Shown here: positions 16,111-25,534 of the stretch, in pieces
Position numbering within the stretch: position 1 is the stretch's first letter
How the letters are laid out: each line of letters starts with the position of its first letter
Assembly: GCA_036268425.1 (NCBI GenBank)
Contig: DATAUE010000016.1
Coordinates: forward strand, 1-64,000
Length of the DNA: 64,000 nucleotides
DNA from: DATARH01 sp036268425
GTDB lineage: Bacteria > Pseudomonadota > Alphaproteobacteria > ATCC43930 > CGMCC-115725
Direction: 5' to 3'
Position numbers and translations under genes: made by a program
The notes under the pieces: generated by a model
Database searches by the model: none
What the model saw: only the letters and a program-made list of their open reading frames with translations
Told to the model about the DNA's origin: nothing

Positions 16111-16134
16111 CGTTATATTTATAACAATATAACG
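16111..16134. promoter_or_regulatory. 24-bp AT-rich perfect palindrome upstream of ALDH 3
   Basis: CGTTATATT (16111-16119) and AATATAACG (16126-16134) are exact reverse complements separated by TATAAC. The site lies 62 bases before the ATG at 16197 in a locally AT-rich patch and looks like an operator for a dimeric (TetR/PadR/MarR-type) repressor. A second palindrome, CCCTCGCGAGGG, lies at 16152-16163. The cognate regulator is not in the window. Confidence 0.55.
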
Positions 16135-16196
16135 ATTAAATCGTCTTCTTCCCCTCGCGAGGGTGAGAAATTCCGCTCAAACAAAGGAGTAGACCA

Positions 16197-17696
16197 ATGG
16201 CTATGCCGCAAACGATCGAAGCCTACAAGCACCCCTTTACGACCGGCACCGAAGTGAAGCGGATGCTGATCAATGGTGAATGGGTGCGCTCGGCTTCGGG
16301 CAAGACGTTCGAAAGCCGCAATCCGGCGACGGGTGACCTGCTGGCGATGGTTGCCGAGGGCGACAAGGAAGACATCGATCGGGCTGTCGCCGCCGCCCGC
16401 CGCGCCTTCGAAGGCCCGTGGAGCAAGTTCAAACCGTTCGAGCGGCAGGCGCTGCTGCTGAAGATCGCCGAGGTGATCGAGAAGAATTACGACGAACTCA
16501 GCATGCTCGACACAATCGACATGGGCGCGCCGGTGGCACGCACGCGCGGCACCAAGCAGCGCGTCATCGGCATGCTGCGTTGGTATGCGGGCATGGCGAC
16601 CTCGATCCACGGCGAGACGATCGAGAACTCGCTGCCCGGCGAAATCTTCTCCTATACGCTGAAGGAACCGATCGGCGTGGTCGGCGCGATCATCCCGTGG
16701 AACGGGCCGCTCGGCGCCTGCATCTGGAAGATCGGCCCAGCCCTGGCGACCGGCTGCACGGTTGTACTGAAGCCCGCCGAGGAAGCGCCGCTCACCCCGC
16801 TGCGGCTTGGCGAGTTGCTGATGGATGCCGGCGTGCCGCCGGGCGTCGTCAATATCGTGCCCGGCTATGGCGAAACCGCCGGGGCAGCCCTGGCCGAACA
16901 CCCCGGCGTCGACAAGGTCGCGTTTACCGGCTCGCATGTGACCGGGCAGTCGATCGTCCGCGCCTCGGCCTTCAACCTGAAGCGCGTCTCGCTGGAACTC
17001 GGCGGCAAATCTCCCGACATCGTCTTTGCCGACGCTGATCTCGAAACCGCAGTGCCAGGGGCCGGCATGGCGGTGTTCGCCAATTCCGGCCAGATCTGCA
17101 GCGCCGGCACGCGCCTCTTTGTCGAGCGCAAGGTGTATGACGAGTTTGTCGGCCGGGTCGCCGATTTCGGCAAGAGCCTCAAAGTCGGCAACGGCCTCGA
17201 CCCCGACACGCAGATCGGGCCGCTGGTCTCCGAACAGCAATACGAGCGCGTCACCGGCTATCTGTCGACCGGCCGCCAGGAAGGTGCTCGCCCGGTAACC
17301 GGCGGCGCGGCGTTGACCGAAGGCGCGTTCGGTAAGGGTTATTTCGTGCCGCCCACGGTGTTCGCCGACGTCAACGACAACATGCGGATCGCTCAGGAAG
17401 AAATCTTTGGTCCGGTAATCTCGGCGATTCCGTTCACCGATATCGAGGAAGTGGTTACGCGCGGCAACGCCACCAGCTTCGGTCTCGGCAGCGGCGTATG
17501 GACCCGCGACGTGTCAAAGGCGCACCGCCTCGCCAAGGGGCTGCGGGCGGGCTCGGTATGGATCAATTGCTATCAGGCGATGGACCCGGCGGTGCCATTC
17601 GGCGGCTACAAGATGAGCGGCTATGGCCGTGAATCCGGCATCCAGCAGATGGAAGAGTACCTCAACGTCAAGGCCGTCTGGATCAAAACCGCGTAG
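16197..17696 (+). CDS. Aldehyde dehydrogenase family protein (3 of 4)
   Basis: The 499-residue ALDH has Asn169 in IIPWNGP, Glu267 in LELGGKSP and Cys301 in GQICSAGTR. AAAGGAG sits 6 bases before the ATG. It differs clearly from its neighbours (FTGSHVTG in place of FTGSTEVG), so the tandem set is diverged rather than a recent copy. The palindrome at 16111-16134 suggests its own repressor-controlled promoter. Confidence 0.9.
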   Translation: MAMPQTIEAYKHPFTTGTEVKRMLINGEWVRSASGKTFESRNPATGDLLAMVAEGDKEDIDRAVAAARRAFEGPWSKFKPFERQALLLKIAEVIEKNYDELSMLDTIDMGAPVARTRGTKQRVIGMLRWYAGMATSIHGETIENSLPGEIFSYTLKEPIGVVGAIIPWNGPLGACIWKIGPALATGCTVVLKPAEEAPLTPLRLGELLMDAGVPPGVVNIVPGYGETAGAALAEHPGVDKVAFTGSHVTGQSIVRASAFNLKRVSLELGGKSPDIVFADADLETAVPGAGMAVFANSGQICSAGTRLFVERKVYDEFVGRVADFGKSLKVGNGLDPDTQIGPLVSEQQYERVTGYLSTGRQEGARPVTGGAALTEGAFGKGYFVPPTVFADVNDNMRIAQEEIFGPVISAIPFTDIEEVVTRGNATSFGLGSGVWTRDVSKAHRLAKGLRAGSVWINCYQAMDPAVPFGGYKMSGYGRESGIQQMEEYLNVKAVWIKTA

Positions 17697-17738
17697 CAGG
17701 AGTTCGCAGACGTAGCCTCATCCGTCCCGCTGCGCTCG

Positions 17739-17813
17739 CCATCCTCTCCCGCAGTTGGGAGAGCGAATTAAGCCGCAACTGGATTTCCTCTCCCGCAATG
17801 CGGGAGAGGATGG
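17739..17813. repeat. Intergenic palindromic repeat pair
   Basis: CCATCCTCTCCCGC (17739-17752) is the exact reverse complement of 17800-17813, and within it CCTCTCCCGC-AAT-GCGGGAGAGG (17787-17809) forms a perfect 10-bp hairpin. CTCTCCCGC...GCGGGAGAG palindromes are widespread intergenic repeats in GC-rich Alphaproteobacteria. The hairpin may also terminate the ALDH 3 transcript. Confidence 0.7.
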
Positions 17814-17917
17814 TCGCCGCGACAGCGGTGCTCGGGCGAGGTAACGCCACCGCATCGAGACTGTATAGCCAGGGCACCCTCAGGGGACGCCGGCCACAAT
17901 AATTTTTGGAGAAAGAC

Positions 17918-19345
17918 ATGCCCTCATATCCTGAGCTGAAGCTGTACGTTGCCGGCGAATGGCGCAGCCGCGACGGCGCGCCGGTTATCAATCCGGCTGA
18001 TGAAAGCATCCTCGGCACGGTGCCGCACGCAACGCGCAACGATCTCGACGACGCGCTCGCGGCTGCCGAGGAAGGCTTCAAAGTTTGGCGCAATACCTCG
18101 CCTGCCAAGCGCGCCGCGATCATTCATCGCGCGGCGCAAATCTGTCGCGAGCGCGCCGACGAAGACGGCATCGCAATCTGCCTCGAACAGGGCAAGCCGC
18201 TGGCGCAGGCGCGGCTGGAAATCATCCGCGGCACCGACATCATCGATTGGGACGCCACCGAAGGCCGCCGCGTCTACGGCCGCGTGATCCCGGCCGAGCC
18301 GGGGATGCGCAATACCGTGCTGCGCCAGCCGATCGGCGTCGTCGCAGCGTTCTCACCGTGGAATTTTCCAATGTCGTCGCCGGCCCGCAAGGTCGCCGGG
18401 GCGCTGGCCTCAGGCTGCTCGATCATCCTCAAGGCCTCGGAAGAAACCCCGGCCGGCGCCTACAATATGGTGCGCGCCTTTATCGATGCCGGCCTGCCGC
18501 CCGGCGTGCTGCAACTGGTGTTCGGCGTGCCTTCCGAGGTGTCGACCTACCTGATCCCGCAACCGGCGGTGCGGCTGGTGACCTTTACCGGCTCGATCCC
18601 GGTCGGCAAGCATCTCTCGGCGATGGCGGGCGAACACATGAAGCCGGTGATCATGGAATTGGGCGGACATGCCCCGGTCATCGTCTGCGACGACGCCGAC
18701 CCGGAGGCTTCGGCCGCCACCTCGGCGCTGACCAAATCGCGAAATTCCGGCCAGGTGTGCATCTCGCCGACCCGCTTCTTTGTCCAGGAGGCGATCTATG
18801 ACCGCTTCACCACGGCGTTCGGCGAAAAGGCGAAGCAAATCAAGGTCGGCGACGGCATGGACCCAGCCACCCAGATGGGTCCCGTCGCCAATGACCGCCG
18901 CCTCGCCGCGATGGATGCGCTGATTGCCGACGCCAAGGCCAAGGGCGCGCGGGTTGTCGCGGGCGGTAACCGCATCGGCAATCGCGGCTATTTCCATGAG
19001 TTGACGGTGCTCGCCGACGTGCCCGACGACGCCCGCGCGATGAACGAGGAGCCGTTCGGCCCGCTGGCCCTGCTGAGCCCGGTCAAGACCGTCGACGAGG
19101 CGATCGAGAAGGCCAACTCGCTGCCCTACGGCCTCGCCGCCTACGCCTTCACCCGGTCGGCGCGCAATGTCGATCAGCTCGCCGAGCGGGTCGAGGTCGG
19201 CAATCTGTCGATCAACCACCTGACCGCGTCATTCGCCGAAACTCCGTTCGGCGGCGTCAAGGATTCAGGCTATGGCCGTGAAGGCGGGACCGAAGGCTTG
19301 GAGTGCTACACGATCGCGAAACACGTTTCGCACCTCGTACAGTAA
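17918..19345 (+). CDS. Succinate-semialdehyde-type aldehyde dehydrogenase (4 of 4)
   Basis: The 475-residue protein resembles NAD(P)+-dependent succinate-semialdehyde dehydrogenases (GabD-like): Asn149 in FSPWNFP, FTGSIPVG, Glu247 in MELGGHAP and Cys281 in GQVCISPTRF. The GGHAP and ISPTR variants set it apart from the three ALDHs before it. Start 17918 has TTGGAGAAAGA upstream; a TTG at 17906 is a weaker choice. It may oxidise a dicarboxylic semialdehyde made by the neighbouring pathway. Confidence 0.85.
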   Translation: MPSYPELKLYVAGEWRSRDGAPVINPADESILGTVPHATRNDLDDALAAAEEGFKVWRNTSPAKRAAIIHRAAQICRERADEDGIAICLEQGKPLAQARLEIIRGTDIIDWDATEGRRVYGRVIPAEPGMRNTVLRQPIGVVAAFSPWNFPMSSPARKVAGALASGCSIILKASEETPAGAYNMVRAFIDAGLPPGVLQLVFGVPSEVSTYLIPQPAVRLVTFTGSIPVGKHLSAMAGEHMKPVIMELGGHAPVIVCDDADPEASAATSALTKSRNSGQVCISPTRFFVQEAIYDRFTTAFGEKAKQIKVGDGMDPATQMGPVANDRRLAAMDALIADAKAKGARVVAGGNRIGNRGYFHELTVLADVPDDARAMNEEPFGPLALLSPVKTVDEAIEKANSLPYGLAAYAFTRSARNVDQLAERVEVGNLSINHLTASFAETPFGGVKDSGYGREGGTEGLECYTIAKHVSHLVQ

Positions 19346-19384
19346 CGGGATGGCGGCGGCCGGTTTCGACCGGCCGCATCGCCT

Positions 19385-20878
19385 CTACTCCCAGCGCATC
19401 TCGGCGGCGGCGTTGCGGCCGGACACTCGGCCGAACGCGAGGCATTCGCCGATATTGCCGGTGCCCTGGTACAGATAGCTGTAGATCGAGCCGAGTTCGC
19501 CGGCACTGTAAAGGCGCGGGATCGGCGTTCCATCCGGGCGCACGATCTGCGCCTTTTCGTTGCGCCGCGGTCCGCCTTGCGTGTTCAGCATCGAGGGCGA
19601 CAGCTCGATCGCGTAAAACGGCCCGGCACCGAGCGGCGTCAGCATCAGCTTGCGGCCGAATTCGGTATCGCGCCCGGTCTCGCAAGACCGGTTCCACCGC
19701 CCGACCGTGTCGGCCAGCGCTACCGGGTCAAGCCCGACCAGCTTTGCGAGCGCCGGCAGGCTGTCGGCGGATTTGATCCAGCCTTTCGCCAGTTCGGCAC
19801 TGTTGTCGTCGCTCCATTCATAACGCTCGATGATCTGCGTCCAGCCGTGACTCGGATGCTTGTCGTAAAGCGGGCCGGCCGAAAACAGCGTGTGGTCGAA
19901 AACCAGGTACATCGGACATGGCGTCGATAGCGGGAGCCAGCGTCCGTTGACCGGAATTTTCCCGTGGCGCGTCTTGTATTTTTCATCGGCGAAGCGCCGC
20001 CCGTCGGGCCCGACGACGATCATGCCGCCCGGTGTTTCCTTGCTGTAATGCAGGGCCTGCATCGAAAACGAGGTTCGGACCTCCGGTACCTTCAACGCCA
20101 TCGAGGGACCGGCATAATTGTTCATGTGCCATAAATCGGCACCGACCGACATCGCCATCGTGATGCCGTCGCCTTCGTTGTACGGCGAACCCGAGGTATA
20201 GCAGTAGGGTATGCCCGGCAGATAGTTGCGGATCATTTCCTGATTGTTCTCGAACCCGCCGCAAGTCAGCACGACGCCTTTGCGGGCCTTGACGTTGATG
20301 AACTTATCGCCCTGCCGGGCCCGCACCCCGAGGATTTCCTTGGTAAGGTCGTTCTGGATCAATTCTTTGCCCGGCGTTTCGTACAGAATATCGATTGGGC
20401 GTTCTTTGACCAGGCGCTCGAACAACTGCCATGTGTAGGAATAGCCGTAGGTCGGCCCGTCGTGAAATTTGTGCACGCAATCCGACCCCGGCAGATCGGG
20501 AAATTCGATCCCGACCGGCGGGTGCTGGTGTTCCTGCGGGTCGCCGCCGAGGCTTTGGAGCCAGGCATTGTTCTGGCCCATCTCCTGCGCCCACACGAGC
20601 ATCATCGCCTCCGGCACCGTGTACGGCCCGCACAAGGCTGTCAGGTACGCGATCGCCGGCTCGGGGGACGAGGTGTTGAGATAGCCCTGCCCGGCGACCC
20701 GCGTGTTGCCGCCTTCCTGGCCCTCCGGGGCTTTTTCGAGAATGACGACGCTGGCTCCGAGATCGTGCGCCGTGACGGAGGCGGCCATGCCCGCCGCGCC
20801 GAACCCGACGACGACGACATCTGTTTCTACGTCCCAATGATGTGACACTGAGGGTTGGTGCTCCTTGGTGGGCGGCAT
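19385..20878 (-). CDS. KstD/fumarate-reductase-like FAD-dependent oxidoreductase
   Basis: The 497-residue flavoprotein begins with DVVVVGFGAAG (GxGxxG at residues 25-30) and has a long FAD-binding plus substrate domain, ending with LYSAGELGSIYSYLYQGTGNIGECLAFGR, typical of the ketosteroid-dehydrogenase/fumarate-reductase flavoprotein superfamily. It would remove or add hydrogens across a C-C bond. The start at 20878 is chosen because the GxGxxG falls near residue 25; the frame stays open upstream to 21106 but overlaps the divergent amidohydrolase. RBS is weak. Substrate unknown. Confidence 0.8.
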   Translation of the reverse strand: MPPTKEHQPSVSHHWDVETDVVVVGFGAAGMAASVTAHDLGASVVILEKAPEGQEGGNTRVAGQGYLNTSSPEPAIAYLTALCGPYTVPEAMMLVWAQEMGQNNAWLQSLGGDPQEHQHPPVGIEFPDLPGSDCVHKFHDGPTYGYSYTWQLFERLVKERPIDILYETPGKELIQNDLTKEILGVRARQGDKFINVKARKGVVLTCGGFENNQEMIRNYLPGIPYCYTSGSPYNEGDGITMAMSVGADLWHMNNYAGPSMALKVPEVRTSFSMQALHYSKETPGGMIVVGPDGRRFADEKYKTRHGKIPVNGRWLPLSTPCPMYLVFDHTLFSAGPLYDKHPSHGWTQIIERYEWSDDNSAELAKGWIKSADSLPALAKLVGLDPVALADTVGRWNRSCETGRDTEFGRKLMLTPLGAGPFYAIELSPSMLNTQGGPRRNEKAQIVRPDGTPIPRLYSAGELGSIYSYLYQGTGNIGECLAFGRVSGRNAAAEMRWE

Positions 20879-21104
20879 CGGCTGCCGAAAGGTTGCGACA
20901 TCAGCTGGAAATGCGGCCGGGGCCGCTCCATGCCAGTATTGTCCATGCGTCATTGTCCATGCATCGGCGGTTTGCGTCCATTGCGATGCGGCACCGAGAT
21001 GGGTCCCATCCGCTAATGCGGGGCCGCTTCGGTTTGACTCGTTTCTCTCCGGGGCGCCACAGTCACCGCCGGAAGGAATGCTCCAGCAAAAAGGACCGCG
21101 ACTC

Positions 21105-21947
21105 ATGCCGACGATCGATGTCCAGGTGCACGCCTATGAACGCAACCATCCCGGCCGCCCTTGGGTCGGCACGCTGCACGGGCCGGCCGAGGTCACCGGC
21201 GACCAGATGGTGGCCGCGATGGCGTCGGTCGGCGTCGACGGCGCCCTGCTGGTGTCGCCGTTTTCGATGTACGGCTATGACGCGAGCTATGCTCTTGAGG
21301 TGCACAAGGCGCATCCCGGCAAATTCGGGCTGATCAAGCCGGTCGACCCGAACGCCCCTAAGGTTGCCGACACGATCGCCGATTGGGCGGCGATTGACGG
21401 CACGGTCGCGATCCGCGTGATGATGCGCGACAACATCTCGACCGACCCGGCCGACCCGGGACTCAACCGGGTGCTGGCGGCTGCGGCGCAGCACTCCCTG
21501 CCGGTCAACCTGCTGTGTTACGGCCGGCTTGAGCAGGCCGGGCAACTGGCGGCGCGAAACCCCGACACGACCCTGGTGATCGACCACCTCGGGATGCAAC
21601 AGCCGTTCGAGCCGCCGGCACCGCCGGCGCCCTTCGCCGATCTCCCCAAATTGCTGGCACTGGCGGTACATGCCAACGTCACGGTCAAGATCAGCGGTGC
21701 TTGCACGCTGTCGCACGAGCCGTTCCCGTACAAGGACATCTGGGACCCGCTCGGCCGCATCTTCGACGCGTTCGGCCTCGGCCGCTGCATGTGGGGCACC
21801 GACTGGACGCGTGCCGTTGCACTGCTGACGTACAAAGAGGGCGTCGAGGCTTTCCGCGTCACCGACCGCCTATCCGACAGCGACCGCGCCGCATTGATGG
21901 GGGGTACTCTGGCACGGGTCTATCGCTGGACGCCCGGCAAAGCCTGA
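21105..21947 (+). CDS. Amidohydrolase_2 family protein
   Basis: The 280-residue TIM-barrel hydrolase begins MPTIDVQVHAYERNHPGRPW. Family members usually carry an HxH metal motif near the start; here the first His is Gln (VQVH), leaving one metal ligand. Later hallmarks are VIDHLGM and MWGTDWTR. AAAAAGGA precedes the ATG. It is divergent from the KstD-like flavoprotein, and may hydrolyse or decarboxylate a ring-cleavage or lactone intermediate. Confidence 0.8.
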   Translation: MPTIDVQVHAYERNHPGRPWVGTLHGPAEVTGDQMVAAMASVGVDGALLVSPFSMYGYDASYALEVHKAHPGKFGLIKPVDPNAPKVADTIADWAAIDGTVAIRVMMRDNISTDPADPGLNRVLAAAAQHSLPVNLLCYGRLEQAGQLAARNPDTTLVIDHLGMQQPFEPPAPPAPFADLPKLLALAVHANVTVKISGACTLSHEPFPYKDIWDPLGRIFDAFGLGRCMWGTDWTRAVALLTYKEGVEAFRVTDRLSDSDRAALMGGTLARVYRWTPGKA

Positions 21948-22101
21948 GCGGACGCTTTAAGGCATCGTCAGCCTGGCGCGGCAAGTCGCAAGTCAGTTCA
22001 GGGGAGCTATCGCGCGCCGTTCCGGCGCAAAATCGGCAATGATTACCGGAGAATGCCCGCGAGCGTCTGCGAGGCTCAAAACCGGCCAGAAAGAAGAAGA
22101 A

Positions 22102-23031
22102 ATGTCCGCCTCGCCGCAGCGCCAATGGGACTACAACCTGCTGCTGGGGGTGCTGTTCATTTGCCTTGCGGGGCTGACCTCGCCGCTGATGAACGGTTTC
22201 GCCAAGCTGCTCGGCGAGAATTACAGTTCGCTGCAAGTCTCCTGGGCGCGCGCCTTCGGACATATCGTCTTCATGCTCGGCGTGTTTGTGCCCCGGTTCG
22301 GGTGGCGCATGCTGCGGACACGCCGGCTCGGCAAGCATCTGGCGCGCTCGTCATGCCTGTTCATCTCCAACCTCGCCTATTTCTTTGCGATCGGCTTTAT
22401 CCCGATCGGCAAAGCCGCCTCGATCAACATGATCGGGCCGTTGCTCGTGGCAATGCTGGCCTGGCCAATGCTGCGCGAGCGGACGACGCCGGGCCGGGTG
22501 GCGGCGGTGTTTGTCGGGTTTCTCGGCGTGCTGGTGATCATCCGCCCCGGCTTTGAGGTATTCCATTGGGCGGCGCTGATCATCGTCTTCAGCGCCTTTA
22601 TGAACGGGCTCTACCAGATTTTCACGCGAGAGGTCGCCGATACCGAAGCCGCCGAAACCTCGGCAATCTACAGTTCGGTGGTCGGCGCTTTCGGGATGCT
22701 GCTGGTGCTGCCGTTCGTCTGGCGCACACCGCTCGGCTTCGGCGATCTCGCGCTGTTCTGCAGCCTCGGAGTCTTGGGCGCGATCAGCCATTATTTCATT
22801 GCGCTATCGCTGCGCTTTGCCCCGGCCAATAACGTGACACCGTTTCAGTATGTGCAGATGCTGGGGTCGGTGCTCGTCGGGTTTCTGCTGTTCGGCGACC
22901 TGCCCGACGCGCTGACGTGGCTCGGCGCCGGCATCGTCATCGCTTGCGGTCTCTATATCGGCTGGACCCAGACTCGCCGCCCTCGCCGTGACGAGCGGTA
23001 CACTCCGGCGCTGGCGCGACAGAGCGACTGA
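22102..23031 (+). CDS. DMT-superfamily (EamA) transporter
   Basis: The 309-residue membrane protein has about ten hydrophobic helices in two EamA repeats (first from LLLGVLFICLAGLTSPL, second from WAALIIVFSAFMNGLYQIF). Start 22102 follows AGAAAGAAGAAG. It would export or import a small metabolite across the inner membrane; the substrate may belong to the catabolic cluster around it. The ending (TRRPRRDERYT) is cytoplasmic and basic. Confidence 0.85.
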   Translation: MSASPQRQWDYNLLLGVLFICLAGLTSPLMNGFAKLLGENYSSLQVSWARAFGHIVFMLGVFVPRFGWRMLRTRRLGKHLARSSCLFISNLAYFFAIGFIPIGKAASINMIGPLLVAMLAWPMLRERTTPGRVAAVFVGFLGVLVIIRPGFEVFHWAALIIVFSAFMNGLYQIFTREVADTEAAETSAIYSSVVGAFGMLLVLPFVWRTPLGFGDLALFCSLGVLGAISHYFIALSLRFAPANNVTPFQYVQMLGSVLVGFLLFGDLPDALTWLGAGIVIACGLYIGWTQTRRPRRDERYTPALARQSD

Positions 23032-23154
23032 TTGCGGCATCGTGGCCGGCACGACACATTATCCACAGCATTCCACAACATTTTGGGAACGTTTGGCTCT
23101 GAAATCGCGATACTTCACCCTGAGGCTGCCGCTGATGACAGGTCTGTGCCACCT

Positions 23155-24753
23155 ATGAAAAGCCGGGTCGGGGTGCGCCATGCGCGGCGCATCCTATGCG
23201 TGTTTCCGCGATATGCGCCGTCGTTCGGCACGTTTCAGCATGCCTATCCGCTGATGGACGGGGTGCGTGCCTTCATGCCGCCCCAGGGCATTCTGGTCAT
23301 CGCGGCCTATCTGCCGGCGGAATGGCAGGTACGCCTCGTCGACGAAAACATCAGCACTGCCACCGACGCCGATTTCGCCTGGGCCGACGCCGTCTTCGTC
23401 AGCGGCATGCATGTGCAGAAGGCCGAGATCATCGGCATCGCCACGCGCGCCCGCGGCTTCGGCAAAGCCTGTGCGCTGGGCGGCCCATCGGTGTCGGCCT
23501 GCCCCGAGGAATATCCGCAATTCGACTATCTGCATCTCGGCGAGATCGGCGATGCGACCGATGTGCTGATCCAGGCGCTCGACGACGACCCCTCACCGCT
23601 CGCCGAGCAGCGCCGCCTCGAAACCGCCGAGCGGTTGCCGCTCGCCGATTTTCCGATCCCGGCCTATGAGTTGATCGCAGGACGGCGGTATTTTCTCGGC
23701 AGCATCCAGTTTTCCAGCGGCTGCCCCTATCAGTGCGAATTTTGCGACATTCCCTCGCTTTACGGTCGCCAGCCGCGGCTCAAGGAGCCGCAGCAAGTTC
23801 TTGCCGAACTCGATGCGATGCTGGCCGCCGGGATCAGCGGCTCGGTCTATTTCGTCGACGACAATTTCATCGGCAACAAGAAGGCGGCGCGCACCCTCCT
23901 GCCGCATTTGATCGCATGGCAGCACGAACGCGGCTACCCGCTGCAGCTATCGTGCGAGGCGACGCTCAACATCGCGACCTGCCCCGACATTCTCGACATG
24001 ATGCGTGAGGCATCGTTCTATGCGGTGTTCTGTGGTATCGAAACGCCGGAACTCGGTGCGCTCGAAGCAATGCGCAAATCGCACAACCGGGTGATGCCGC
24101 TGATCGAGGCGGTCGAAACGATCAACAGCTTCGGCATCGAGGTGGTGTCCGGGATCATTCTCGGCCTCGACACCGATACGGCAGCGACGGCGGCCCATCT
24201 GATCGAGTTCATCGACCACTCGCACATCCCGCTACTGACGATCAACCTACTGCAAGCACTGCCGAAAACTCCGCTATGGGACCGTCTCGTGGCGAGCGGA
24301 CGGTTGAGGTTCGACGACGAGCGCGAATCCAACGTCGTATTCATCCGGCCTTATGACGAGGTGCTCGAAAGCTGGCGCACAGCGATCCGTCACGCCTACA
24401 GCCCGGAAGCGATTTTCGCGCGCTTTGCGTGGAACGCGGAGCACACTTACCCGAATCGAAAAAAGCTGCCGGTGACACGGGCCCGCGTCAACGCACGCAA
24501 CCTGCGCCGCGCCGCGATCATCCTCACCAAAATTTTCGTTACGATCGGAGTGTTCGGCGATTACCGCCGCATTTTCTGGAATTTCGTACGGCCTGCTTTG
24601 CGCGCCGGGCAGATCAACGAACTGATCGCAGTGGCGCTGGTGGCGCATCACATGATCCGCTTTGCCCGCGAATGCACCGAGGGCCGGCAGAACGCCTCGT
24701 TCTATGCCGACCACGTCAAACCTGCCGAGGGTGAACCGGCAGTCGCTGCCTGA
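23155..24753 (+). CDS. B12-binding radical SAM protein, HpnP-like
   Basis: The 532-residue protein has an N-terminal cobalamin-binding domain (residues about 12-150, starting ILCVFPRYAPSFGTFQHAYP), a radical SAM core with C190-x3-C194-x2-C197 (SSGCPYQCEFC), and a C-terminal DUF4070-like region. This architecture and the opening motif match hopanoid C-2 methylase HpnP and its close relatives, which methylate lipids using SAM and cobalamin. No other hopanoid gene is in the window, so the assignment is by homology pattern only. The chosen start gives the FPRYAPSFG motif at residue 17. Confidence 0.6.
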   Translation: MKSRVGVRHARRILCVFPRYAPSFGTFQHAYPLMDGVRAFMPPQGILVIAAYLPAEWQVRLVDENISTATDADFAWADAVFVSGMHVQKAEIIGIATRARGFGKACALGGPSVSACPEEYPQFDYLHLGEIGDATDVLIQALDDDPSPLAEQRRLETAERLPLADFPIPAYELIAGRRYFLGSIQFSSGCPYQCEFCDIPSLYGRQPRLKEPQQVLAELDAMLAAGISGSVYFVDDNFIGNKKAARTLLPHLIAWQHERGYPLQLSCEATLNIATCPDILDMMREASFYAVFCGIETPELGALEAMRKSHNRVMPLIEAVETINSFGIEVVSGIILGLDTDTAATAAHLIEFIDHSHIPLLTINLLQALPKTPLWDRLVASGRLRFDDERESNVVFIRPYDEVLESWRTAIRHAYSPEAIFARFAWNAEHTYPNRKKLPVTRARVNARNLRRAAIILTKIFVTIGVFGDYRRIFWNFVRPALRAGQINELIAVALVAHHMIRFARECTEGRQNASFYADHVKPAEGEPAVAA

Positions 24754-24759
24754 ACCGGC

Positions 24760-25347
24760 TTATGCGGTAAAGCGAAACTCCTCGGCTGCGTCGATCAACC
24801 ATTCCACGAGCCAGCGCGCCGCCGAGCGCTGCACAAACAGCCGATAGGCCGGCGCCGCACTGACCTGGTCGATAATCACGGGCAGCCGCGCGAACAGCGT
24901 CTGCGCACAGCACCCCGGTCTGAACGCCCGCGGATGGAGATCGAGACCGCAGCCTTTTTCGAGCAGGGTGCGCGCGTGACTGCCGCCGATTTCGATGATT
25001 GCGCGTCGCGCCGACAGGTCGAGCACGATCGCATGACGGCTCGACAGCGCCCGCACCAACCGCGGCATCAATTCGGGAGCGAGTCCTTGCGGCGCGGTAA
25101 CCAGCCATTCGTCGGGTCCGAGCCAGAGGCTGCGCAGTTCACGCATGCTCGCCACCCGATTCGGCTCCAGCGGCAACGGTATCCCGGCAAGATAGGCCGC
25201 GACCGGCGGCTTGACGCGCAATCCGATCTGCTCGGCGAAGCGCAACTCCGACAGCGTCACCAACGGTAGCTCGTCGGCACCCGCCAGCGACCAGGGCAGC
25301 AGCCCGGCGAGCGCCGTGCGGCGCTGCAAAGCCGGTACGTCAGCCAT
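24760..25347 (-). CDS. soxG: Sarcosine oxidase gamma subunit
   Basis: The 195-residue protein matches SoxG: an early LSELRFAEQIGLRV, then LGPDEWLV, HAIVLDLSARRAIIEIGG and a C-terminal VQRSAARWLVEWL. SoxG is the small fourth subunit of heterotetrameric sarcosine oxidase, whose other subunits lie at 27540-32142 on the same strand. It is separated from soxA by about 2.2 kb carrying a metallophosphoesterase on the same strand and two opposite-strand genes. It ends 6 bases from the convergent radical SAM gene. Confidence 0.8.
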   Translation of the reverse strand: MADVPALQRRTALAGLLPWSLAGADELPLVTLSELRFAEQIGLRVKPPVAAYLAGIPLPLEPNRVASMRELRSLWLGPDEWLVTAPQGLAPELMPRLVRALSSRHAIVLDLSARRAIIEIGGSHARTLLEKGCGLDLHPRAFRPGCCAQTLFARLPVIIDQVSAAPAYRLFVQRSAARWLVEWLIDAAEEFRFTA

Positions 25348-25534
25348 CGAACCGACGCTTTCCGGTATCGCCAAGCCGCAACGTGCCCTCCCGCCTGTTA
25401 ACCGCTTCTTATCGCAGCCTGCGTAGCCTGGAGCAAACGCCGCCGAGAAAGCCCCGGCAGAACATCCGGCGATGATCTCGGGCAACCACCGTCGGCGCTT
25501 CCTATATCTCCACGCGAACCGTCAGGAGACCGCG

